From Frankia alni ACN14a (lineage in GTDB: Bacteria > Actinomycetota > Actinomycetes > Frankiales > Frankiaceae), in contig NC_008278.1 of the NCBI RefSeq assembly GCF_000058485.1, positions 4,892,962 through 4,956,961 on the forward strand: a DNA stretch of 64,000 nucleotides, given 5' to 3'. The translations under genes were made by a program, and so were the position numbers. Shown here in pieces: positions 8,267-16,077 of this stretch. Numbering within the stretch: the first letter of the stretch is position 1; every line of letters begins with the position of its first letter. Below the pieces are notes generated by a model, which did no database searches, had not been told where the DNA came from, and saw only the letters and a program-made list of their open reading frames with translations.

Positions 8267-9442
8267 TTACCTTCGTTCGCCTCGTCGTCCGGTGCTGGTT
8301 GCGTCGTTCCCCATCAGTATCGCCGCATCCCCACGACGTCCAGTCGCCGCGGCGTCCGTGACGGCGCGCGACGCATGCTGCGGCGACTGCCGCGGCGGCA
8401 CGCAGCAGTGCGCGGCGCAGCTCTGCGGCCACGGTCCGAACTCGGTCAGCGCCCGGCGGGGCAGGTCCGGATTCCGGACCTCCTCGACGAGCTCCCGCAC
8501 CATCGCGACGAACCGCGGGTCGGTGCCCACCGTGCCGGCGCGCGCGACCGGCAGCCCGACCTGCGCCGCCCGCTGCGCGGCGAGCACGTCGAGATCGTAG
8601 GCGACCTCCATGTGATCGCTGACGAAACCGAGCGGCACGACGACGGCGCCCACCGCCCCGGCGCCGGCGAGCTCGACCAGCCGGTCGCCCACGTCCGGTT
8701 CCAGCCAGGGCACCGCCGGCGGTCCGCTGCGGCTGCAGTAGGCCAGTTCGACGGGATGGCGGACCCCGGTCACGCGCTCGACCCCGGCGGCGATCACTTC
8801 CGCCACGGCGCGGAGCTGGCGCGGGTAGGCGTCGCCGCGGGGACCGCTCGCCCGCGCCTGCGACAGCGGCAGGGAGTGCGCGGTGAACAGCAGGTGGGCG
8901 TCGGTACGTGCCTTCTCGGGCAGCTCGGCCAGCGCGGCGACGCACCGGTCGACCATCGGTTCCACGAAGCCGGGATGGTCGAAGAACAGACGCAGCTTGA
9001 CCAGCTCCGGGACGGCGAGGGCCGGCGGGAGAGCGGCGAGTGCCGCGGCCAGGTTCTCCCGGTACTGGCGGCAGCCCGAGTACGACGAGAACGCCGAGGT
9101 GACGAAGCAGGCCGCCCGGCGGACCCCGGCGGCAGCCATCTCGGCGACCGTGTCGGTCAGGTAGGGCGCCCAGTTGCGGTTGCCCCAGTAGACGGGCAGG
9201 CCGGGCAACTCCGCCCGCAGCGCCTCGGCCAGCGCACGGTTCTGGTCGTTGAGCGGGCTGCGTCCACCGAACATCCGGTACTGCTCGGCGACGACCTCGA
9301 GCCGCGACCGCGGGACGTCCCGCCCGGCCGTCACGTTACGCAGAAACGGCAGCACGTCGTCGGGGCCCTCGGGGCCGCCGAAGGACACGAGCAGCAGCGC
9401 GTCGACGGCGCCGGCCGGCTGCGACGCGGTCATCGAGGTCAT
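8267..9442 (-). CDS. hemH: Ferrochelatase (coproporphyrin-type)
   Basis: Inserts Fe2+ into the porphyrin in haem synthesis; Gram-positive enzymes use coproporphyrin III. The 391-residue product has LLVSFGGPEGPDDVLPFL at the N-terminus, YWGNRNWAPYL, SAFSSYSGCRQYREN and the metal-site FTAHSLP motif, as in actinobacterial enzymes. Near the C-terminus CAAHCC, with Cys in SGCRQY, could ligate the [2Fe-2S] cluster known in mycobacterial homologues; the spacing differs and this is not certain. A ~40-residue tail follows. Start set at the ATG whose ATGA overlaps the stop of the small upstream gene; a second ATG lies three codons inside. Confidence 0.93.
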   Translation of the reverse strand: MTSMTASQPAGAVDALLLVSFGGPEGPDDVLPFLRNVTAGRDVPRSRLEVVAEQYRMFGGRSPLNDQNRALAEALRAELPGLPVYWGNRNWAPYLTDTVAEMAAAGVRRAACFVTSAFSSYSGCRQYRENLAAALAALPPALAVPELVKLRLFFDHPGFVEPMVDRCVAALAELPEKARTDAHLLFTAHSLPLSQARASGPRGDAYPRQLRAVAEVIAAGVERVTGVRHPVELAYCSRSGPPAVPWLEPDVGDRLVELAGAGAVGAVVVPLGFVSDHMEVAYDLDVLAAQRAAQVGLPVARAGTVGTDPRFVAMVRELVEEVRNPDLPRRALTEFGPWPQSCAAHCCVPPRQSPQHASRAVTDAAATGRRGDAAILMGNDATSTGRRGERR

Positions 9443-9744
9443 CGAGGCACGCGGTTGGCGAGGTCGGCCGGATAGGTCGGGAAGTAGCGGCCGATGGTCG
9501 ACAGCTCGAACTCCGTCAGGATCGCTCCCGCCGGTTCCCGGGCCAGCAGGTACTCGAACGACGCGCGGACCAGGGCGATCATGCCCGGCACGTCGCCGAC
9601 GTCCGTCCCGCTCGCCGCGAGCACCGCGTCGTCGACGGTGACCCGGAACGAGAAGGAGAGCCCGGGGACGCCCGGCGAGGTCTCCTCGGCGACCTCCACG
9701 TCGAAGTCGCGGCCACCACGCGGTTCCACCCGGATCACGCTCAT
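9439..9744 (-). CDS. Small conserved hypothetical protein coupled to ferrochelatase
   Basis: 101 residues beginning MSVIRVEPRGGRDFDVEVAE, with a beta-rich middle (SFSFRVTVDDAVLAASG) and the ending RYFPTYPADLANRVPR. No recognised domain, signal or membrane segment. The ATG at 9744 is preceded by GGGGTGGG, a good ribosome binding site; the longer open frame upstream is Arg-rich and unlikely. The 4-nt overlap with hemH implies translational coupling, so an auxiliary role in haem synthesis is possible. Confidence 0.65.
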   Translation of the reverse strand: MSVIRVEPRGGRDFDVEVAEETSPGVPGLSFSFRVTVDDAVLAASGTDVGDVPGMIALVRASFEYLLAREPAGAILTEFELSTIGRYFPTYPADLANRVPR

Positions 9745-10169
9745 CGGACCCACCCCTTCGTGGCTGCGGCGACCTCGACGCCACCACCCGGGAGGCGGGC
9801 GGTGGGCCAGGACCGGCGCCGTGTGACGCCGGCCGCCGCGCACGGCCACGGCTCGACGGCGCGCGGCAAGGCTCCGCCGACCACGATATCCGTCGGCGAC
9901 GATCCTCACCCACCCGCGGGCGTGACCGACGGGTGCCGGCGGGAGCGCGGCCCGCGCGGGCCGGCGCCTGGGTTCGACGGCCATGCGGCTCGGTGCGGGC
10001 CTGACGAGGTGGTCCTCTCGGCGGCCGGGGCACCGTTCGCGAGGTGCGTGCGGCCTGTGACGAGTGACGAGAGGCCTACGGCGTAGCGCGAGGGGCTCAG
10101 GGGCTCAGGGGCTCAGGGGCTCAGGGGCGGCCGGGACCTGCGCCCGGCCGCGGTCAACCAGTCCGCGAG
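9745..10169. other. Intergenic region, no gene seen
   Basis: 425 bases between the small hemH partner and fabG. Open frames here have no domain support. It presumably holds the promoter of the hemH operon and, near 10091-10128, a short octamer repeat. Confidence 0.4.
10091..10128. repeat. 8-nt tandem repeat (AGGGGCTC), over 4 copies
   Basis: Four perfect head-to-tail copies of AGGGGCTC plus a partial fifth, in the non-coding region downstream of fabG. Confidence 0.9.
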
Positions 10170-10886
10170 TCAGTGCCCCATGCTCAGGCCGCCGTCGACC
10201 GGGATCAACGCGCCGCTGATGTACCCGGCCGCGGGCGAGGCCAGGAAGGCGACGAGGGCGGCGACGTCCGCCGGCTCGCCCATCCGCCCGCCGGGCACCT
10301 GGGCGGTGAGGGCCGCCCGCTGGGCCTCGGTCAGGGCGTCGGTCATGTCTGTGCGGATCGGGCCGGGGGCGACGACGTTGGCGGTGATGTTGCGGGGCGC
10401 CAGCTCCCGGGCGAGGGAGCGGGCGAAACCGATCAGGCCGGCCTTGGAGGCGGCGTAGTTGGACTGTCCGGGCCCGCCGGTGGACGCGACGACGGAGGAG
10501 ACGAAGATGAGTCGCCCGCGGCGCAGCCGCATCATCGGCCGCGCCGCCCGCTTGGCCACCCGGTAGGCGCCGAGCAGGTTCGTGTCGACGACCTCCTGGA
10601 AGGCGTCCTCGCTCATGGTGGCCAGCAGGGTGTCACGCACGATGCCCGCGTTGGACACGACGATCTCGACCGGGCCGAACTCGGCCTCGACCTCCGCGAA
10701 CGCCTTGTCGACGCTCTCGGTGTTGGCGACGTCCATCCGGACGCCGAGCATGCCCTCGGGGGCGGAACCACCGCGGCTGGCGACCGCGACCCGGTCCCCC
10801 GCGGCGGCGAGCGCGACCGCGCAGGCGGCGCCGATGCCGCGGTTACCACCCGTCACCAGGGCCACGCGACCCTCGTTTTCGACCAT
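10170..10886 (-). CDS. fabG: 3-oxoacyl-ACP reductase (FabG1/MabA-type SDR)
   Basis: NADPH-dependent reduction of 3-oxoacyl-ACP in fatty acid elongation. 238 residues, a single Rossmann domain with ALVTGGNRGIGAA near residue 8, VSNAG near 79, and the catalytic set Ser in FVSSVVAS and Tyr/Lys in NYAASKAG. The ending SGALIPVDGGLSMGH matches the mycobacterial FabG1 (MabA) ending closely. ATG at 10886 sits at the start of homology (MVENEGRVALVTGG); the longer open frame is artefactual. In mycobacteria fabG1 is directly followed by inhA and a ferrochelatase gene. Here inhA is about 4.2 kb upstream and hemH downstream. Confidence 0.93.
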   Translation of the reverse strand: MVENEGRVALVTGGNRGIGAACAVALAAAGDRVAVASRGGSAPEGMLGVRMDVANTESVDKAFAEVEAEFGPVEIVVSNAGIVRDTLLATMSEDAFQEVVDTNLLGAYRVAKRAARPMMRLRRGRLIFVSSVVASTGGPGQSNYAASKAGLIGFARSLARELAPRNITANVVAPGPIRTDMTDALTEAQRAALTAQVPGGRMGEPADVAALVAFLASPAAGYISGALIPVDGGLSMGH

Positions 10887-11073
10887 GGCCGGATAGTAGC
10901 CGGCCGACAGACCGCTTCCGGACCGTCCCGGCCGACGACACACACATCCCGGAGGACTGCGGGGAACTGTCACCTCCGCGGTCACCCCTTGGTGGCACTG
11001 CACCCGCGTCGGCACCACTGGCACGCGGTGTCCGGATCCGCTCTCCTTCGTCACGCCGCGGCACTCTCGTGCG

Positions 11074-11216
11074 GTGCGGCGGTGCGGCGGTGCGGCGGTG
11101 CGGCGGTGCGGCGGTGCGGCGGTGCGGCGGTGCGGCGGTGCGGCGGTGCGGCGGTGCGGCGGTGCGGCGGTGCGGCGGTGCGGCGGTGCGGCGGTGCGGC
11201 GGTGCGGCGGTGCGGC
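11074..11216. repeat. 8-nt tandem repeat (GTGCGGCG), about 18 copies
   Basis: Uninterrupted perfect array of an octamer, ending 12 nt before the ATG of the DUF167 gene and about 190 nt upstream of the divergent fabG start. Because 8 is not a multiple of three, the array reads with the same octapeptide-like period in all frames, which generates spurious open frames on both strands. Confidence 0.95.
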
Positions 11217-11228
11217 ACGATAGCAGTC

Positions 11229-11555
11229 ATGCGGGTGACGATCCGGGTCCACCCGGGCGCCGGGCGGGCCGCCGTGGGCGGGCGCTGGACGGATCCGCGG
11301 GCGGGTTCGATAGTGATCGTCCGGGTGACCGAACGGGCCGTCGACGGTCGGGCGACCGAGGCCGCCCTGCGTGCCCTGGCCGGGGCGCTCGGCCTGCGCC
11401 GAACCCAGGTGCGGCTCGTCCGCGGGGCCACGAGCCGGGTCAAGACCTTCGAGCTCACGACTCCCGCGGCGGACGAACCGGCCCTCCGGGCCCGCCTCGA
11501 CCGCCTGCTCGCCGGTGACGACCTCGACGGGACGGCCAGCGCCACGACGGGCTGA
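11229..11555 (+). CDS. DUF167 (YggU-like) family protein
   Basis: 108 residues. MRVTIRVHPGAGRAAVGG at the start and the core VRVTERAVDGRATEAALRALAGALGL are typical of DUF167, a small alpha/beta fold of unknown function found across life. The ATG at 11229 begins the homologous region; the longer open frame to its left is the octamer array read through. No clear ribosome binding site is visible, because the repeat array occupies the upstream DNA. Confidence 0.85.
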   Translation: MRVTIRVHPGAGRAAVGGRWTDPRAGSIVIVRVTERAVDGRATEAALRALAGALGLRRTQVRLVRGATSRVKTFELTTPAADEPALRARLDRLLAGDDLDGTASATTG

Positions 11556-11972
11556 CGGGTCCTGCCCGGCCACGCGACCGATCCGGGGCGTCGCCGGTGG
11601 GGCGGGCGGCAGAGCCGGATGTCGCCGCGGAGCCGGAATGTCGCCGGGGAGCCGGAATGTCGCCGGCGGAGCCGGGGCGTCGCCGGTGGGGCGCGCACCG
11701 GCGCCGTGGGGTGCGTGGACTCCGGCCAGCGGCACCGCAACCGCCCACGGATGCTGAAATGGTGCGACCACCATGAAACAGGACGCCGGACGCGGGCCTG
11801 CCGCGCGTAGTGGACGTGTGTCGCAGATCCGGCCGGCGGCACAACCTCTGGCCTACACCGCACGTCCGGACATGGGGAGGTCGGTGTCGTGGGACGAAGG
11901 CCGGTCATGCGCAGACCGGAAGTGCGACCGGCGGACGCCATGCGGGCGCACACGGGTCGGGGGGAGCTGACC
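11556..11972. other. Intergenic region with four imperfect ~19-nt repeats
   Basis: From about 11612 to 11690 four degenerate copies of agccggaatgtcgccgg follow one another. The rest has no supported gene. It contains the promoter and, at its right end, the strong GGGGGAG ribosome binding site of the AceE-like gene. Confidence 0.5.
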
Positions 11973-14900
11973 ATGGGACCAGACATCCCGGATGTCCCTG
12001 CCGCCGCGGACGTCCGCGGCACCGCAGGGGTCCCGGACACGGCAGAGGTCCCCGACACGGCGGAGATCCCCGACACGGCGGAGATCCCCAACACGGCAGA
12101 GGTCCCCGACGACCGGAACATCGCCCTGCCGGCCGCCGCACAACGACCGGGCCAGAAGGACGGCGCGACGGCCCCGGCCCGCCCGCCCCGGCGATCCGGC
12201 TCGCCCATCCAGCACGATCGAGACGAGGACTCCATGGTGACGTCGCCGGCCGCCGCCCGCCGCCCCCGGCCCGCCGACGCCGAGGCCGGGAAGCCCGCGG
12301 GGCCAGCCATGGCGCCGGGCGCCCTGGTGCCGGCCACGCCCCACGGGCCGTCCGGGCACGGCAGACCGGACCTGCCTGCCCGCAGCGCGCCGGAACCGGT
12401 CACGCCGGGCCCGCCCGGTGGGGTGCTCGATCTCGCCGCGCTGGCCGCGGTGGAGCGTCGGCTGCGGGCCACCGCCACCGCGGTCGTCGAGGACGGCGTG
12501 CGCTCCGGACGGCGCTCGGCGGCCGCCGCCCGCAGCGAGCGGGCGGGTGTGGCCGCGGCCTCGAGCATCGCGACCGTCCTGTGGTTCGACGCACTCCGCG
12601 CCGAGGACCGGGTCAGCGTGACGCCCCGGGCCGCCGCCCTGGTCCACGCCGTCCATCACGTGCTCGAGGACGCGAGGGTGGGCGTCGACCCGATCGGCGC
12701 GCCGGCGGTGGGCGATCCGCCGGCCGGTTGGCTGCGGCCCGACAGCGTGCCGCCCCCGGCGGACTCCCGCCCCCTGCGCGTGCTGGGCGCCGGCAACGTC
12801 GGGCCGAGCGGAACGGTGTGGGCGGCGCTGGCCCGGCGTTACGCCGGCGAGCGCTTCGACCACACCCCGCGGGGACGCCAGATCTGCCTGATCGACTACG
12901 CCGAGCTACGCGACCCGGCCGTCTGGGAGACGATCGCCGACGAGCGGGCCGCCCACCTCGGCGAGCTGTTCTGGGTGGTGATGGTGACCGGGACCGGAGT
13001 GTCCGCCGCCACCGGCGGCCCCGGCGGGATCGGCGGGCCGGCCCGCGCGGCGCGGCTGTTCGAGGCGGCCGGCTGGCAGGTCCTGACCGTGCGCTACGGT
13101 CGCCGGCTCGAGGCGCTGTTCCGGGCGCCCGGCGGCCACGCGCTGCGGTCCCGCCTCGACCTGCTCACCCCGGCCGAGTTCCAGGACCTGCTGCACGCCC
13201 GCGGTGCGGACCTGCGCCGCCGCCTCGCCGGGCCGGGCACGGCCGGGGCGGGCATCAGCCGGTTGTTGGACACCCTCACCGACGAGCAGATCCTCGCCTG
13301 TCTGGGTGATCTGGGCGGGCACGACATCCCGCTGCTGATCGACGCCTTCGACGAGGTGGCCGCGGACCGTCCCACGGTGCTGTTCGCCTACACCGGCGAC
13401 CTGCTCGCACCGGAGGACGACCCGTATCCCGCCGCGGACACCGGTCGCCGCGAACCGCCCGGGCAGGCGGCCACGCAGCTCGCCTCCCGCAACGGGGCCG
13501 GTGCGACGGTCGACGCCGACGGGGCGCTCGTCGCCCTGCCGCAGGATCCGGCGGCGGGGCGGCTCGCCCGCCACGTCGCGCGCTATCTCGACCGTGCTCC
13601 GGTGCCGCTGCGCGGTCCCGCCCCGGTGCCCGCGCACGCCGCCCGCCGCTTCCCGGAACGGATCTCCACCCAGGAGGCGTTCGGGGACCTGCTGCGGGAT
13701 CTGCCGCGGCTTGCCCCGCAGGCGGCGGCCGCGGTGGTCACGATCAGCACCCGGGCCGCCGATCCCGTGCTCGCCGGGTGGCTGGCCGCCACCCGAGAGC
13801 CGGCCGCCACCCGAGAGCCGGCCGACGTCGGAGCACCCGCCGCCGGAAAGCCCGCCGAGGTGGGCACGGCGTCGCGCGATGGCAGCACCGACGGCGCCGG
13901 CAGGGCCGAGGGGGCGATCACCGGGCCGGCCGGTGGTGGATCGCCGGCGAACGGGATGCCCGCGGCGGCGAACGACCGCGTGCACGCTGGCAGCAGCGTG
14001 GACGTCGGCGCGGCCGGTGGCAGCGACGCGGGTGTCGCCAGCGGGGCGGGTGTCGCCAGCGGGGCGGGCAGCGCGACCGACCTGATGCGGCCGGGCGGCG
14101 CGGACGATGGCGATGGCGACGGCGACGGCGACGGCGATGGCGTTGCCCCGGCGGGGCGGCACGTGGCCGGCGGCCTGTCGGCGGCGGCCTTCGGTGGGGT
14201 TCTCGGCTCGCTGGGGGTGGCCTGGAGCCGGCAGGGTTTGCCGCTGCTGCCGATCGGAGTCGCCGACGAGGTGTCGGCGGGTCGGGTGCTGCCCGGCTGG
14301 CTCGCCAGCGCCAGCGCCGACGCCCGCTCCGTACTGGCGGTGGCCGACACCGGACTCGATCCGGTCACCCGCGCCCTGGCGTGGAACGGCGGCGACGGTG
14401 CCCCGGCCGGGATCGCGACGACCTGGGTCCCGGCGTTCGCTCACGATCTCGCGTGGTGCCTGTTGGCGGGGCTCGGCCGGCTGGCCCGACTCGACGGTGG
14501 GTCCAGCCTGATCCAGCTCTCCGCCCGACCGGTGGACCAGCGGCTCGCCGAACTCCCGGTGGACGCGGACGGCTGGCGCCGCCGTCGCGCCCTGGTGCTC
14601 GCCGGCGGCTACCGGTTGCACGAGGGCGGCCCGGCAGCCGCGATTACCCTGGTCGGTGTCGGCCCGGTCATGCCGGAGGTGCTGCGCGCCGCGGCGGAGT
14701 TGCGCGCCGGGCTCGGTCACGAGGTGAGCGTGGTCTGCCTGACCTCGCCTGGAGCCGTCTTCCAGGCGCTGCAGGCCCGCCGCGGGCTGGCCGAGGGGTC
14801 GGACGCGCTGCTCGCCGAGCTCTTCCCGGCCGACCGGCGCGCTCCCATGGTCACCGTGGTCGACGGCGATCCGCGGACGCTGAGTTTTCTGGCGGGCGTG

Positions 14901-15050
14901 CACGGCGATCCGATCTCGACCCTCGGCTCGGCCGCGCCGCCGCCGGACGCCGCCGGGGCGGCGGCCCGGCCGGGAGCCGTACCCGTCACGGTGGACGTGA
15001 TCGTCGGAACGGCGTTGGATCTGCTCGACGAGGCGGCGAACGCGCGCTGA
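11973..15050 (+). CDS. AceE-like (pyruvate dehydrogenase E1 / transketolase fold) protein lacking cofactor and catalytic residues
   Basis: 1025 residues. Residues 1-145 are low-complexity, with an 18-nt repeat coding VPDTAE. From about 150 the sequence follows homodimeric PDH E1 (AceE) from memory: GNVGPSGTVWAALARRY near 270 matches GLGPIGAIYQAKF; AARLFEAAGWQVLTVRYG near 355 matches EGIFEGAGWNVIKVMWG; GGHD near 448 is kept; RHVAGGLSAAAFGG near 730 matches the start of the pyrimidine domain; SLGVAWSRQGLPLLPI and a transketolase C-domain follow. Key sites are changed: the GDG of the thiamine diphosphate motif reads DYA (ICLIDYAELRDP, near 304), the metal-binding NCN reads MVT (near 335), the catalytic Glu reads Ala (near 736), and the active-site HEDGH region reads WNGGDGA. 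A long disordered insert (about 605-730, with DGDGDG) separates the two halves. ATG preceded by GGGGGAG. Probably a pseudoenzyme. Confidence 0.75.
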   Translation: MGPDIPDVPAAADVRGTAGVPDTAEVPDTAEIPDTAEIPNTAEVPDDRNIALPAAAQRPGQKDGATAPARPPRRSGSPIQHDRDEDSMVTSPAAARRPRPADAEAGKPAGPAMAPGALVPATPHGPSGHGRPDLPARSAPEPVTPGPPGGVLDLAALAAVERRLRATATAVVEDGVRSGRRSAAAARSERAGVAAASSIATVLWFDALRAEDRVSVTPRAAALVHAVHHVLEDARVGVDPIGAPAVGDPPAGWLRPDSVPPPADSRPLRVLGAGNVGPSGTVWAALARRYAGERFDHTPRGRQICLIDYAELRDPAVWETIADERAAHLGELFWVVMVTGTGVSAATGGPGGIGGPARAARLFEAAGWQVLTVRYGRRLEALFRAPGGHALRSRLDLLTPAEFQDLLHARGADLRRRLAGPGTAGAGISRLLDTLTDEQILACLGDLGGHDIPLLIDAFDEVAADRPTVLFAYTGDLLAPEDDPYPAADTGRREPPGQAATQLASRNGAGATVDADGALVALPQDPAAGRLARHVARYLDRAPVPLRGPAPVPAHAARRFPERISTQEAFGDLLRDLPRLAPQAAAAVVTISTRAADPVLAGWLAATREPAATREPADVGAPAAGKPAEVGTASRDGSTDGAGRAEGAITGPAGGGSPANGMPAAANDRVHAGSSVDVGAAGGSDAGVASGAGVASGAGSATDLMRPGGADDGDGDGDGDGDGVAPAGRHVAGGLSAAAFGGVLGSLGVAWSRQGLPLLPIGVADEVSAGRVLPGWLASASADARSVLAVADTGLDPVTRALAWNGGDGAPAGIATTWVPAFAHDLAWCLLAGLGRLARLDGGSSLIQLSARPVDQRLAELPVDADGWRRRRALVLAGGYRLHEGGPAAAITLVGVGPVMPEVLRAAAELRAGLGHEVSVVCLTSPGAVFQALQARRGLAEGSDALLAELFPADRRAPMVTVVDGDPRTLSFLAGVHGDPISTLGSAAPPPDAAGAAARPGAVPVTVDVIVGTALDLLDEAANAR
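12030..12110. repeat. 18-nt in-frame repeats coding VPDTAE/IPDTAE
   Basis: Four and a half near-identical copies of an 18-nt unit (gtccccgacacggcagag and variants) in the disordered N-terminus of the AceE-like protein. Confidence 0.9.
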
Positions 15051-15073
15051 CCGGCGGCGGGCGCACCGGCGGC

Positions 15074-15109
15074 GGGCCGACCTGGGGCACGCCACCCGGC
15101 GGTCGGCCC
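15074..15109. terminator. Inverted repeat between convergent AceE-like gene and inhA
   Basis: Arms GGGCCGACC (15074-15082) and GGTCGGCCC (15101-15109), perfect 9 bp, with an 18-nt loop, in the 76-nt gap between convergent stops. Candidate bidirectional terminator. Confidence 0.4.
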
Positions 15110-15126
15110 GGCGCGGGCGGTGCGCG

Positions 15127-15900
15127 TCAGACGCCGACCGCGTGGACGCCGCCGTCGACGTGGACGATCTCGCCGGTGGTCGCCGGGAACCAGTCCGACA
15201 GCAGCGCCACACACGCCTGGGCCGCGGGGGTCGTGTCGTGGACGCTCCAGCCCAGCGGCGCCCGACCGTCCCAGACGTCCTCGAACTGGCTGAATCCCGG
15301 AATGCTCTTGGCCGCCATCGTGCGCAGCGGGCCGGCCGCCACCAGGTTCACCCGGACGCCGCGCGGGCCGAGATCGCGGGCGAGGTAACGGGCCGTGGAC
15401 GCCAGTCCCGCCTTGGCGACACCCATCCAGTCGTAGGAGGGCCAGGCGACGGAGGCGTCGAAGTCGAGGCCCACCACCGACGCCCGCTCCCCGAACAGGG
15501 GCAGGGCCGCCCGGGTCAGGGAGGCCAGCGACCAGGTCGACACCTGCAGGGCGGTGCCGACCTCCGACCACGCGGCCTCGACGAACGGTTTGCCCCCGAG
15601 GACCGACTCGGGGGCGAAACCGATCGCGTGCAGCACCCCGTCCAGGCCGTCGACGTGTTCGAGCACCCGCCCGGCGAGACCGGCCAGCTGCTCCTCGTCG
15701 GTGACGTCCAGCTCGACGACGGGCGCCTCGCTGGGCAGGCGCTTGGCAATGCGCCGCGTCAGCGACAGGCCACGTCCGAATCCGGAGAGAACCACCTGCG
15801 CGCCCTGTTCCTGCGCGATGCGGGCAACGCTGAACGCGATCGATGCTTCCGTGAGAACACCGGTGACGAGAACGCGCTTACCTTCGAGAAGTCCGCTCAT
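15127..15900 (-). CDS. inhA: Enoyl-ACP reductase (InhA/FabI type)
   Basis: NADH-dependent reduction of the enoyl-ACP double bond, the last step of each elongation cycle. 257 residues. N-terminus MSGLLEGKRVLVTGVLTEAS carries the InhA/FabI-type dinucleotide loop, HAIGFAP lies near residue 92, and the catalytic SYDWMGVAKAGL (Tyr, then Lys in VAK) near 154. The ending HVDGGVHAVGV is typical of actinobacterial FabI/InhA. ATG at 15900 is the homologous start; an upstream in-frame ATG (MRPMSGLL) is possible. Its partner fabG is about 4.2 kb downstream on the same strand, separated by two genes on the other strand. Confidence 0.93.
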   Translation of the reverse strand: MSGLLEGKRVLVTGVLTEASIAFSVARIAQEQGAQVVLSGFGRGLSLTRRIAKRLPSEAPVVELDVTDEEQLAGLAGRVLEHVDGLDGVLHAIGFAPESVLGGKPFVEAAWSEVGTALQVSTWSLASLTRAALPLFGERASVVGLDFDASVAWPSYDWMGVAKAGLASTARYLARDLGPRGVRVNLVAAGPLRTMAAKSIPGFSQFEDVWDGRAPLGWSVHDTTPAAQACVALLSDWFPATTGEIVHVDGGVHAVGV

Positions 15901-16077
15901 GGGCCGCATCCTGCCAAACATGGCCGCCCATGTGGGCACACCCGGGCCCGGAAGTCTGCCCCCGTTCCGGTCGGGCGACGCCGCGGCCGTCGAACGACAC
16001 ACGGCGGGCCCATCCGATATCCCGAGAACGTGGATCAACCGTTGCGAACGCGTCGATGCGGCGCCGCGGGCCGGTGA

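Noticed and set aside
10173-11555. A long plus-strand frame starting in fabG and running through the octamer array into the DUF167 gene
   Set aside because: The octamer array lacks stops in all frames, so it joins unrelated frames. Only the last 108 codons have homology.
12906-15212. A 768-codon frame on the minus strand opposite the AceE-like gene
   Set aside because: Antisense shadow in high-GC DNA. No domain, and the plus-strand frame has a ribosome binding site and homology.
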